Shown here one piece after another: positions 6,821 through 15,441 of a stretch of DNA of 26,438 bases. The stretch comes from Acidimicrobiales bacterium (GTDB lineage: Bacteria > Actinomycetota > Acidimicrobiia > Acidimicrobiales > JABEUL01): NCBI GenBank assembly GCA_013044465.1, contig JABEUL010000224.1, forward strand, positions 1 to 26,438. Direction: 5' to 3'. The notes under the pieces were generated by a model. That model did not search any database, had not been told where the DNA came from, and saw nothing but the letters and a program-made list of their open reading frames with translations. A program made the position numbers and the translations under genes. Positions within the stretch are counted from its first letter, which is position 1, and every line of letters starts with the position of its first letter.

Positions 6821-8266
6821 ATGGTGGCTCTCAATCCAGATGATTACAAAGTTGCAGACCTATCTTTAGCTCACTTCGGAAGGCAAGAAATGGTGCTTGC
6901 CGAGAACGAAATGCCGGGTCTCATGGCAATGCGTAAAGAGTACGGTGCCACCAAGCCTCTTAAGGGTGCCAGAATCACAGGCTCGCTCCATATGACGATA
7001 CAGACCGCCGTTTTGATCGAAACATTGTCTGAATTAGGAGCCGAAGTCAGATGGGCAAGTTGCAACATCTTTTCAACCCAAGACCATGCAGCGGCGGCTG
7101 TTGTAGTTGGCAAAGACGGCACTCCTGAGAGCCCCCAGGGAATCCCAGTTTATGCATGGAAGGGCGAATCTTTAGAAGAGTACTGGTGGTGCACAGAAAT
7201 GGCACTTGCATGGCCAGAGGGTGGGCCCAACATGATTCTCGATGACGGAGGAGACGCCACGCTTTTAGTCCATAAAGGTGTTGAGTTTGAAAAGGCAGGA
7301 TCTGTTCCATTGCCAAGTGCTAATGACTCCGAAGAATACAGTGTGGTTCTTAAACTATTAGCCAGATCGCTTGAGAATGACTCCAACCGCTTTACCACAA
7401 TGGCCAACGGCATCAAAGGTGTAACCGAGGAGACGACCACCGGGGTCCACCGTCTCTATGAGATGGAACGCAACGGAGAACTTTTATTTCCTGCAATAAA
7501 TGTGAATGATTCGGTAACAAAGTCTAAATTTGACAATAAATATGGATGTCGACACTCACTTATCGATGGAATCAATCGAGCTACCGATGTCCTAATCGGG
7601 GGAAAGATTGCCGTAGTATGTGGATTTGGCGATGTCGGCAAAGGATGTGCCGAATCACTTCGTGGTCAAGGCGCCAGAGTCATTGTCACTGAAATTGATC
7701 CAATATGTGCACTGCAGGCAGCCATGGAGGGTTATGAAGTAAACACATTGAATAACGTAATAGAAATTGCAGACATCGTCATTACCGCAACTGGAAACCG
7801 TGACATCATAACTGCAGCACATATGGCCAAAATGAAGAACCAAGCAATAATTGGAAATATTGGACATTTCGACAATGAAATTGATATTGCTGGCCTAACT
7901 GCTTTCCCGGGAATAGTCCGTGAGAATATTAAACCTCAGGTCGACAAGTGGATCTTCCCCGATAGCCATTCAATTATTGTGCTCAGTGAAGGAAGACTTT
8001 TGAATCTTGGAAATGCCACAGGACATCCAAGCTTTGTCATGTCAAACTCCTTTACCAACCAAACAATGGCTCAGGTGGAACTCTTTTCTAACACGACCAA
8101 GTATGAAAACCGAGTTTACGTTTTACCCAAAGTACTAGATGAGAAAGTAGCAAGATTGCACCTTGACGCTTTAGGAATCAAATTGACTACTTTGACCAAA
8201 GACCAAGCAGAGTATATTGGTGTTCCCACTGAAGGACCATTCAAGCCAGATTCCTATAGGTACTAA
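6821..8266 (+). CDS. ahcY: Adenosylhomocysteinase (S-adenosyl-L-homocysteine hydrolase)
   Basis: 481-aa NAD-dependent enzyme that splits S-adenosylhomocysteine into adenosine and homocysteine, relieving product inhibition of SAM-dependent methylation. All hallmarks are seen: 'GSLHMTIQTAVLIETL' (residues 54-69), 'SCNIFSTQDHAAAA', 'DDGGDATLL', 'TEETTTGVHRLYEM', 'VTKSKFDNKYGCRHSL', the NAD loop 'VVCGFGDVGKG' (265-275), 'TATGNRDIIT' and 'IGHFDNEID'. The C-terminus 'FKPDSYRY' keeps the Lys and Tyr that reach the neighbour subunit's NAD site, though most family members have His where this has Ser. The residue 150-190 insertion typical of bacterial/eukaryotic long forms is present. ATG at 6821 is preceded by GAGG. 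It stands alone, with convergent TPR gene downstream, and is not beside metH, metK or metF. Confidence 0.98.
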   Translation: MVALNPDDYKVADLSLAHFGRQEMVLAENEMPGLMAMRKEYGATKPLKGARITGSLHMTIQTAVLIETLSELGAEVRWASCNIFSTQDHAAAAVVVGKDGTPESPQGIPVYAWKGESLEEYWWCTEMALAWPEGGPNMILDDGGDATLLVHKGVEFEKAGSVPLPSANDSEEYSVVLKLLARSLENDSNRFTTMANGIKGVTEETTTGVHRLYEMERNGELLFPAINVNDSVTKSKFDNKYGCRHSLIDGINRATDVLIGGKIAVVCGFGDVGKGCAESLRGQGARVIVTEIDPICALQAAMEGYEVNTLNNVIEIADIVITATGNRDIITAAHMAKMKNQAIIGNIGHFDNEIDIAGLTAFPGIVRENIKPQVDKWIFPDSHSIIVLSEGRLLNLGNATGHPSFVMSNSFTNQTMAQVELFSNTTKYENRVYVLPKVLDEKVARLHLDALGIKLTTLTKDQAEYIGVPTEGPFKPDSYRY

Positions 8267-8334
8267 CTCGGTTTCGACTTCTAGGCATTTTGCTGCCCAA
8301 TTAACATGTTTTCAATGCGAACATAATAAATCCT

Positions 8335-8362
8335 TTCTCGGTTGGTTTAATGCATCCGAGAA
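8335..8362. repeat. Small inverted repeat after ahcY
   Basis: TTCTCGG (8335-8341) and CCGAGAA (8356-8362) form a perfect 7-bp stem with a 14-nt loop, 68 nt after the ahcY stop. No T-run follows. It may form a double hairpin with the AT-rich stem just downstream. Confidence 0.4.
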
Positions 8363-8366
8363 GCAC

Positions 8367-8402
8367 CAATATTTAATTGGACCAATGTTCAATTAAATAT
8401 TG
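8367..8402. terminator. Perfect 13-bp AT-rich inverted repeat between convergent genes
   Basis: CAATATTTAATTG (8367-8379) and CAATTAAATATTG (8390-8402) are exact reverse complements around a 10-nt loop. It lies between the ends of ahcY (+) and a TPR gene (-), the place for a shared bidirectional terminator. It is unusually AT-rich, and only short T-runs follow on either side, so a protein-binding site is the alternative. Confidence 0.45.
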
Positions 8403-8418
8403 ATTTTCGAGCTGTGTT

Positions 8419-9576
8419 CTAGCTATAAAAAGATTTTGCAAATTTACGTTCCTTCAAAACCCATCTGATGAAGATCACAGTTAATATTAAGGCGAGAATG
8501 GCGAGCACTATTGATCCGACAAATGCTGCATGTTTATTTACATTTGGCTGCTTGACCCCTCCTGCTACAAGATAGATGCTAAAAAAATATAACATCACTG
8601 CAAGGCCAGCGGCCCCAAAATATTCATACCTTCTACCAGGCGTGGGTTTCTGTGCCCGAATTGCCGACCAGTTGATCAATGCTTTGGGATTTCTAATCTC
8701 ACGTTGAATTTTACCAATATACCTCTCATACCTTTCCCTGCTTCGCCTTGAAGTCGCTATCCCTATTCCGAGTCTCTGAGCGGCTGGTTTCACTCTTGCT
8801 GGCTTAGTGCGCCACCACCAATTTAGACCTATAACAGCAATAAAATAGGCTGGAGGCACCAGCATCAGAGGAAGTAAGCAAAGCGTACTTATCAATCGAA
8901 AATAGGAAAATCCAATTCCTTCAACTCTGCTGACAGCTAAAGAAGACTTGGGGTCGATTTTGGCGGCATTAAAATACGCTACTGCTCCAACAGTCCAACG
9001 AAAATTCAATTCCATTGCATAACCAAGGTTGCTTATGGCCAATGCATTATTGGGATCAAGAGTCAGAGCATAGAGTGAAGCACGTTCGCTTGCCCTAGCA
9101 TTTTTCGCTCTCAAAGCAACATATCCGGCAGTTGTCCAAATTGTCGAACTCATAGGATCAAGCTCAATTGCTTTCAGAACTGCAAAATTTGCTTCTTTAT
9201 AATCCTTAGCTCTAACTAATGCATTAGTCAAAGCGAGATAGCACCCGCTGAAAAGCGGATTCAACCGAATCGCTTCCTTGGCTGCTATTACTGCACTACC
9301 TATCTCACCGGGACTTATATTCGGAGACCGACTGACCACATCAGAATAAATCAAGTGGCAATTGTAGTTGAGCGGATCAAGTGTTACTGCTTTGCTTGCC
9401 TCGCTCATGGCTTCTCGATGTCTATCCAAATCCATTAGCGACCTGGCTGCAAGAATATACCCGGTACTATTTTCAGGGTCAATCCGAATAATTTCGAAAG
9501 CTATTTCGAGGGCTGAAGAATATCTTTTCATTGCCATTAATGCATTGCAAGATTCCACTAATGAATCAATTTCCAT
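8419..9576 (-). CDS. TPR-repeat membrane protein (paralogue A)
   Basis: 385 aa. Residues about 1-215 are TPR repeats of about 34 residues with typical endings 'AFEIIRIDPENS', 'ASKAVTLDPLNY', 'AKEAIRLNPLFS', 'VLKAIELDPMSS' and 'YALTLDPNNA'. Next comes 'WTVGAVAYFNAAKIDPKSS', then three hydrophobic segments (starting near 'LCLLPLMLVPPAYFIAVIG', 'GLAVMLYFFSIYLVAG' and 'SIVLAILALILTVIFI') split by a basic loop ('IGIATSRRSRERYERYIGK'). The TPR part is thus probably cytoplasmic and the C-terminus membrane-embedded; function unknown, probably a scaffold. AGGGGA lies about 5 nt before the ATG. It is clearly paralogous to the gene at 10153-11274 over its full length, so the pair arose by tandem duplication. 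Confidence 0.88.
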   Translation of the reverse strand: MEIDSLVESCNALMAMKRYSSALEIAFEIIRIDPENSTGYILAARSLMDLDRHREAMSEASKAVTLDPLNYNCHLIYSDVVSRSPNISPGEIGSAVIAAKEAIRLNPLFSGCYLALTNALVRAKDYKEANFAVLKAIELDPMSSTIWTTAGYVALRAKNARASERASLYALTLDPNNALAISNLGYAMELNFRWTVGAVAYFNAAKIDPKSSLAVSRVEGIGFSYFRLISTLCLLPLMLVPPAYFIAVIGLNWWWRTKPARVKPAAQRLGIGIATSRRSRERYERYIGKIQREIRNPKALINWSAIRAQKPTPGRRYEYFGAAGLAVMLYFFSIYLVAGGVKQPNVNKHAAFVGSIVLAILALILTVIFIRWVLKERKFAKSFYS

Positions 9577-9677
9577 TTATCCCCTTTCTCACTTCGGCGC
9601 AATTCATTAATAAACTATCAATTCCAATCAAAACTTTGCAGCTTTTGCCTACTGCTAAGCCTTCACAATCAGAAAAG

Positions 9678-9711
9678 TTGACGCATGAAGAGTTAAATTA
9701 GAAGGCGTCAA
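9678..9711. repeat. Inverted repeat TTGACGC/GCGTCAA
   Basis: Perfect 7-bp arms at 9678-9684 and 9705-9711 around a 20-nt loop, just upstream of the possible decayed frame. Confidence 0.35.
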
Positions 9712-9745
9712 AAAGAGATTATTGGAAATGGGAAGTCCTTGCTCG

Positions 9746-9767
9746 AGACCTCAAAAACATGAGGTCT
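9746..9767. repeat. Inverted repeat AGACCTC/GAGGTCT
   Basis: Perfect 7-bp arms at 9746-9752 and 9761-9767 with an 8-nt A-rich loop. With the preceding repeat it could form a structured RNA segment. Function unknown. Confidence 0.35.
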
Positions 9768-10053
9768 TGGAAACCTTTAAAAAGCGGTTGGGAAATGGTC
9801 CTGGCTTGTACGGTGAGACGCAGGAGCTGTCAAAAAACCAAATATTGCCGTTCATACCCACTATCAGCGGAAAACTTCATTCAAGAGGAAATTAGTCAAT
9901 TGTTGAGCAGTTCAACGGGAGGTGTCAGCGTTTTCAGACTTTCGCAAGACCAGCAAATCTTCACAAGATGCCATTAGAGAATCCGTACTGCCCTTACCCA
10001 ATTCCGATGACTTCGCCTTTCGCTAAAATGGTTCTGGTTCTGGTCAAACATTA

Positions 10054-10104
10054 CAAAGTAAACATTCAGGCATTGGACCTAAGAACACCTTGAAGTTTAC
10101 TTTG
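10054..10104. repeat. Long hairpin downstream of TPR paralogue B
   Basis: CAAAGTAAAC (10054-10063) pairs perfectly with GTTTACTTTG (10095-10104). Pairing continues inward through TTCAGG/CCTTGAA with single-base bulges, for about 16 bp in total. It lies 49 nt past the stop of the minus-strand TPR gene, so it may end that transcript, but no clear U-tract follows. Confidence 0.4.
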
Positions 10105-10152
10105 ACACTTATTTAGCTAATGTTCCAACATTATCTCGTCACCAACTAGCTA

Positions 10153-11274
10153 CTACGATCTAGATTTAACTAGATAAACTACCAAAGAGATACTTATTGC
10201 TAAACAAATGAAGGATCCAATGGCATAGGAAACAATTTTTCCTTGGGCCACAGAGGCAAGACTTGCGGCAAAACCGATTCCGAACATCAAAAAGAATATG
10301 ACAAATATATAGGCAATCGTTCTCATTAAGTTTTGTCGTCCCTTTAGCACTGACCACGTGCTCATTTCTTTAAAATCTAATTTTCTCTTCTGAGCCTTTC
10401 TCATATATTTCTCGAATTTATTGCGATTTCTCTTTGACGTCGCTACCCTTAATCCCAATCGATTTGCCAGGGGTCTAAGTATTTCTGGCTTCCTAGAGAT
10501 CCAAGTCGCGACCGACAATCGAGCAATCAAAAAGATTGGGAATATTATTAGCAGTGGAAGCAGAATCAAGATGCTCAGTATCTGGAGGTATCTATACCCA
10601 ATTGACTCAACATTTGACCGAGCAACGCTTGAGCGCGGATCAATTTTAGCTGAATCGAAAAATGCGACAGCTCCAATCGTCCATTGTCCTTTTTGATTAA
10701 GACAAGCACCGAGGTTATTTATCGCTGCCGGGCTAGTTGGATTTAACTTCAGTGCAAACTGACAAGCTTTCATCCCTGCTTTATGGTTTCTATATTGGAT
10801 AGCTATGCTGCTCGCCGAAATCCAAACATAACTCTCAAGCGGAGATAATTCAATTGCCTTTCTTATAGCCGCATCGGCTTGCTTGAAATCACGAGACGCT
10901 GCTAGGGCGTTTGCAAGGGCATTGTACGACGCCGCAGAATTAGGGTTAAGCCTGATTGCTTCATTTGCCGCTCGGACGGCCAAAGCTGCATACCTTTTGT
11001 CTGTCTTTAGAGAAGAGAGGGCTACAATTTCGGAAAATGCACAGTGCGTGAAGAAATTGTTCGGATCAAGCGCAACTGCAATGTTAGCCAAACGCATTGC
11101 TTCATGGTCCCTTTTGAGACCCCGTGAAGCTCTAGCTGCCAGCAGATAACCTTTGCTGCTGTTGGGTTCTAGGCCAATAACTTTGTTAGCAATTTCAAGA
11201 GCTTTTTCATCCTTCCGCAAGGCTAATAGAGTCTCACCTGATGTAAGCATTGAGTCAATGTCATTTTCTGTCAT
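10153..11274 (-). CDS. TPR-repeat membrane protein (paralogue B)
   Basis: 373 aa, same plan as the gene at 8419-9576. TPR units end in 'ANKVIGLEPNSS', 'ANIAVALDPNNF', 'ANEAIRLNPNSA', 'IRKAIELSPLES' and 'CQFALKLNPTSP'. The shared junction 'WTIGAVAFFDSAKIDPRSS' follows, then three hydrophobic segments ('LSILILLPLLIIFPIFLIA', 'YIFVIFFLMFGIGFAAS' and 'IGSFICLAISISLVVYLV') with the same basic loop between the first two ('LGLRVATSKRNRNKFEKYM'). The conserved junction and basic loop suggest they matter for function. AGGA lies about 8 nt before the ATG. No enzymatic motif is seen. It lies 549 nt downstream of the large secreted repeat protein gene, on the same strand. Confidence 0.88.
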   Translation of the reverse strand: MTENDIDSMLTSGETLLALRKDEKALEIANKVIGLEPNSSKGYLLAARASRGLKRDHEAMRLANIAVALDPNNFFTHCAFSEIVALSSLKTDKRYAALAVRAANEAIRLNPNSAASYNALANALAASRDFKQADAAIRKAIELSPLESYVWISASSIAIQYRNHKAGMKACQFALKLNPTSPAAINNLGACLNQKGQWTIGAVAFFDSAKIDPRSSVARSNVESIGYRYLQILSILILLPLLIIFPIFLIARLSVATWISRKPEILRPLANRLGLRVATSKRNRNKFEKYMRKAQKRKLDFKEMSTWSVLKGRQNLMRTIAYIFVIFFLMFGIGFAASLASVAQGKIVSYAIGSFICLAISISLVVYLVKSRS

Positions 11275-11823
11275 GAAAAGTTCCTAGTCGGTCATATGGA
11301 GAATACATAATATCGTTCAACCAGCAATTAAGTCTTGAATCAACATAGTTCATTTCCCTCACTGTTTTCTCTTCTACTGACTTACTTTAGTCGGGGTTGA
11401 CTGACAAATATTTTAGGGAATTTGAAATCAATATTCTTGATTATTACAAGACTACCAATTTGGGCAAAGATTTTACCTAGGCAAACAACTTGTTTCGGCT
11501 GACATCTATTACGTATTGAACTGTGAAAAATGTAACTTAAGTTGCCGAGCATCCCTCTAGGCCTCTGGCACTGAGTAGTAACAATTTTATCAAATTGAAT
11601 AACAAAAAGTCATCCCTTTTGCCAAAGAAGATTACCCAGACTTGTTCTTTTAACCGACAAGTACAAATGGCGACGTTGTGTAGACCATTTTTTCCCTTTT
11701 ATCCAAAATTATTTTGAAAGCATCTGCCATCATGATTTCAGAAGTAATTAACGGCCTATCTATACATTTTGCAAAGTGCCTAATAACCTTGAATGCTCTG
11801 GGCGCGGAATTACCAAGTATATT
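11275..11823. other. 549-nt spacer, no gene seen
   Basis: Between the end of the large secreted-protein gene and TPR paralogue B. All frames are short and rich in stops, and no tRNA-like fold, convincing terminator or recognisable gene remnant was found. It presumably holds the promoter of the TPR gene, which I could not place. Confidence 0.5.
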
Positions 11824-14800
11824 TTACGGAGCATAAAATCCAGTTACGTCAACGATGAAGTCAGTTGTTGTATTGGCTGCTACATCTAACTCGCCATTAG
11901 TACCTAATGCCACTACTACCGCATTGGGAACAGTTTCCCCAGTTGACCAGTTCAAGTCTGATGTGTATGGTGGTGAGGACCCCGTCGGGTAAACCGTCAG
12001 ATAACCTGCTGAGTTGGTATTGGTAACTGTGACGTTTGCCACCAAACCTGTCGCTGCTGTTGGGACAAGGTCATTATTGACTCCGACTGTCAACACTGTA
12101 TCTGGAGCACCCAATCCCGGCATTGAACCACCCTGTAGGGTTTGTCCTGCATTGTTGTAGCCAAAACCACTCCGGGTATCTGCGATCCTTTGTGGAGATA
12201 CTGGGAAGAACAAGTCACCAGTTGCACCAGATGAGGTGCCGGTAAACCAGCCAGAAATGTCAATCACTATATCTGCGCCTTGATTTACATAAACTGAAAT
12301 CTGACCAGAAACACCAACTGGAACGATTACTCGATTTGGCACGCTGGTGTTAGGGAGAAAATTCAGCGATGAAAACGTCGGAGCAGCAGATAGCGGTGTC
12401 GAAGGAGTCGGGTAAACGCTCACAAATCCATCTGAAGAAGTATTTGTAGCAGTTACATTTATGACAACAGCTGACACATCGGTTGAAGGAATTGAAGATG
12501 AGGGTCCACTTGTGCCCGTAACGGTAAAGTTTTCCGTCTGCCCCGGAGAAAAAGTACTGCCAACGTGAACTGCTGGGATCGTGGAGCCTGGTCTGGTATC
12601 TACAATTCTAAATGGAGTCACTGGATTAAATAAGCCCACTGTGGATCCCGTCGAATCTGGAAGGACATATCCTTCAACATCCACCAACACGTCCGTAGCA
12701 CCCATGAAGTTAGAGATAGTAATGCTGCCAGCATTAGAGCCTCCAACGCCGAGTGGAATCTCGATCATGTTTGCTACTGCGTACTCTCCAGCACTGAAAT
12801 TCAGCGAGGAGGTCGCAGGCTTGGCATTGCCAGCAGGATAGGCTGTCAAATACCCAGCAGTACTTGGATTCACAGCTGTAAGGTTTGCCACAACTGCCAT
12901 TGCATTTGAGGGAACTTGGTCTCCATTTGCATTAACAACTGCAACATTGAATGACTCGTGACCAGCATTTAAAGTCTGCCCCGCATAGGTGGCCGGATCG
13001 GTGGCGCCACTCCGAGTATCTGCAATTCGCACCGGCGAGACAGGTACATAAGTGCCACCCGGGACATAAGTGAACTGGTCGGCTCCATTCGGCGTGGACT
13101 GTCCGACTGAGTTAACTACTGCAATATTTATCGTTCCAGATGCCCCCGGTGGTGACACAGCTTTTAGTTCAGAAGTTGAAACAAATTGCACGCTTGAACT
13201 TTTTGATGCGCCAAAGTAAACAGTTGAGTTGTTTGCAAAACTGGTGCCATTTATGGTAACAATTGCCCCACCACTTGTGTAACCACTTGAAGGTGAGACC
13301 GAAGTTATGGTTGGAGCGGCCATATAGCTTAAGTCTTCCCACCACCCATTAGTACCGACTGCAAAGCCATAACAAGATGTTGGTGCAGAGCAAGAAATTT
13401 GATACAAGTTAGAAATATTTGTAGGCAGAGTATCTGATTGCCATGTAATGCCTCCGTCATAGCTGGTCATTGCTGCAGGAACGTAGAAATCCACGCCATA
13501 TGCAAAAGCATGACATTCTGAATTACTTAAACAGGAAAAAGACTGCGCTGCGATAAATGATCCACTTGGAAGTGTGCTCGCGCTCCAGCTAGCGCCTTCA
13601 TTAGTGGAATACATAATCCAAGCAGCATTAGCAGTTGATCGACCGCCCATCACACAGATAGTCGCAGTCGAACACGACACAGAGGAAATGGTAAATATGT
13701 TGGTCGGAAGCGATCCCTGAGTCCAAGACGCTCCGCCGTCACTTGAGTCAATCACCGCTACAGTTGAGCTTTGTCCACCAGCTACTACACAATTTTGGGT
13801 ACTAGGGCAGGCAATTGCAGTAAATGTGGGTAACGTGGCAGAAGGTAGGTTGCTTATGAGCCAACTTGCACCGCCATCAGTTGAAACTATTACTGCACCA
13901 TAGTAAGAAGGTCCCGAATAACCGACTCCATAACACGATGTAGTAGACGGGCACGACACATTTCTGACGACTACTCCTGAAGGAACAGTTCCTATAGACC
14001 AGCTGGACCCCCCATTTGTGGTGTAATAATCGATACTGGTTGAAGTGTTGCCTGCGACGGCAACACAATCTGAGGCCGACGCGCAGCTAATTGACGAAAT
14101 TGTGGTAATGCCGGAATATTGCGGGAGGGTCTGGAATGACCAAGTAGCACCACCATTATTAGTTACTTCAATATTAGGTCCATTTGCACCGGTGTAGCCA
14201 CCTGCATAACACGTGGTGGAAGTTGGACATGAGATTACTGGCAGAGAAAAAGCGCCTTGGGGAACGGAAGCTTGTATCCATGTTCCATCAATTCCAGCCG
14301 AGAAATCAAGGAAAATTGCACCCGAGCTAAGAGTTCCTACTCCAACACAAAGACTTGGACTTTCACAGCTTATTGAGTTGAATCCAGATGAACTCGGAGG
14401 TGCTGTAATGTTGGTCCAATTCGCTCCCGAGTCAGTAGTTTCCATGGCTACGCCAGACGTTGAATTACCTCCGACTGCTTCACATGTAGTTTGATTTTCA
14501 CAACTTATGTCGCTCAGGCCTGGTAGGCCCGTGGGAATTGTGGCAGAACTCCATGAAGTATTTGGTGATGAAGAGTAGATTGCGGCGGCATTGGCCGACG
14601 AGTTCGTTGGAGATCCACCTACACTGACACATCCACTGGAGGAGCAAGACACACTCATCAAAGAAACTCCACTTGGAATCGTATCAAGTGTCCAACTCGC
14701 TCCAAAATTCGTTGTTGATACAACAAAACCTGCCGAATAGTTGTTGGTTGCTCCAACTGCTACGCAGGAACTGGATGCATAGCATGAAATTCCTTCCATA

Positions 14801-15441
14801 CTGCCCGCGCCTGCTGGCAAAGCAGCAGTACTTAGCCACGTCTGACCCCCGTTTGTGGTAGCTTCAACTCCATCATAAGTCCCTGCCATGCAGTTAGTTG
14901 CTGAGTAGCAAGAAACTGAAAGGAGGGTATTTGAACTCGCCAAGCCACTGCCCTGAGTCCATGTCTTTCCACCATCTGTGGAATATAGCCCGGCTGCACC
15001 ATAAACAGGAGCATTCTCATTACCCACTGCAACACAAGTAGTTACTGAAGCGCAAGAAACACTAAAGAGCATTCCCGTGCTTACCGGAGTAGGTGCTTCG
15101 CTCCACGTAGAACCTGAATTTGAGGAATAGTAAATTACCCCATAGGAAGTGGGTGAGGCAGCTTGCCCATATGATACCGCTACACAAGTAGTGTAGAAGC
15201 AGCTCACGTGGCTAATTGATTGAGTAAGAGGCGGTATAGCGCCCACTTCTTGATATCCACCAGCGACTCCAGTCGCTTTAGCGTAAGGAGCTTTGAGAAA
15301 TGTTGATATTCCTAACAGCATTGTCGTAGTAATTAGGAGTGACGCGATTGCTTTAATGACCTTAATCAATCTATTTTTCCTCCCTGGAATTCCAACAAGT
15401 TCAACACCCGACTTTGACATAGAACTAACAACTTTTAGCAT
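11824..15441 (-). CDS. Large secreted repeat protein: Cys-pair sialidase/BNR-like repeats, IPT/TIG domain, three C-terminal beta modules
   Basis: 1205 aa from the ATG at 15441, chosen because AGGAGGAG lies 7 nt before it; a longer frame opening at 15489 lacks such a site. Residues 1-56 form a signal peptide with a long basic n-region, a hydrophobic core about 27-47 and 'AKA' (54-56). Residues about 60-710 hold 13 full and one partial repeat of about 45-48 residues, patterned 'ISCxSxxxCVAVG...STDGGxSWxxxxLPSG', like BNR/Ycf48 propeller blades with a Cys pair per unit. Residues about 710-797 are an IPT/TIG domain ('PTITSVSPSSGYTSGGAIVT'). Three ~130-residue modules follow, each starting 'PVSPxRIADTRSG' and ending 'VDVxGYY'. 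There is no LPXTG motif or C-terminal helix. Probably extracellular and adhesive or structural; ligand unknown. Confidence 0.88.
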   Translation of the reverse strand: MLKVVSSMSKSGVELVGIPGRKNRLIKVIKAIASLLITTTMLLGISTFLKAPYAKATGVAGGYQEVGAIPPLTQSISHVSCFYTTCVAVSYGQAASPTSYGVIYYSSNSGSTWSEAPTPVSTGMLFSVSCASVTTCVAVGNENAPVYGAAGLYSTDGGKTWTQGSGLASSNTLLSVSCYSATNCMAGTYDGVEATTNGGQTWLSTAALPAGAGSMEGISCYASSSCVAVGATNNYSAGFVVSTTNFGASWTLDTIPSGVSLMSVSCSSSGCVSVGGSPTNSSANAAAIYSSSPNTSWSSATIPTGLPGLSDISCENQTTCEAVGGNSTSGVAMETTDSGANWTNITAPPSSSGFNSISCESPSLCVGVGTLSSGAIFLDFSAGIDGTWIQASVPQGAFSLPVISCPTSTTCYAGGYTGANGPNIEVTNNGGATWSFQTLPQYSGITTISSISCASASDCVAVAGNTSTSIDYYTTNGGSSWSIGTVPSGVVVRNVSCPSTTSCYGVGYSGPSYYGAVIVSTDGGASWLISNLPSATLPTFTAIACPSTQNCVVAGGQSSTVAVIDSSDGGASWTQGSLPTNIFTISSVSCSTATICVMGGRSTANAAWIMYSTNEGASWSASTLPSGSFIAAQSFSCLSNSECHAFAYGVDFYVPAAMTSYDGGITWQSDTLPTNISNLYQISCSAPTSCYGFAVGTNGWWEDLSYMAAPTITSVSPSSGYTSGGAIVTINGTSFANNSTVYFGASKSSSVQFVSTSELKAVSPPGASGTINIAVVNSVGQSTPNGADQFTYVPGGTYVPVSPVRIADTRSGATDPATYAGQTLNAGHESFNVAVVNANGDQVPSNAMAVVANLTAVNPSTAGYLTAYPAGNAKPATSSLNFSAGEYAVANMIEIPLGVGGSNAGSITISNFMGATDVLVDVEGYVLPDSTGSTVGLFNPVTPFRIVDTRPGSTIPAVHVGSTFSPGQTENFTVTGTSGPSSSIPSTDVSAVVINVTATNTSSDGFVSVYPTPSTPLSAAPTFSSLNFLPNTSVPNRVIVPVGVSGQISVYVNQGADIVIDISGWFTGTSSGATGDLFFPVSPQRIADTRSGFGYNNAGQTLQGGSMPGLGAPDTVLTVGVNNDLVPTAATGLVANVTVTNTNSAGYLTVYPTGSSPPYTSDLNWSTGETVPNAVVVALGTNGELDVAANTTTDFIVDVTGFYAP

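Larger units (their letters stand above)
9577..10152. other. 576-nt spacer with a possible decayed reading frame and hairpins
   Basis: Separates the two TPR paralogues. On the + strand one frame runs from 9689 to a TGA near 10091 (about 134 codons) with a single in-frame TAG near 9893. It reads 'LEGVKKRLLEMGSP', 'HEVLETFKKRLGNGPGLYGE', then after the stop 'QRFQTFARPANLHKMPLENP'. I do not recognise it; it may be a degraded gene. Inverted repeats here are listed separately. Confidence 0.3.

Noticed and set aside
9759..9977. 72-codon + strand frame in the TPR spacer
   Set aside because: Its Ser/Cys-rich content looks random; the overlapping frame from 9689 reads more like protein and is reported instead as a possible remnant.
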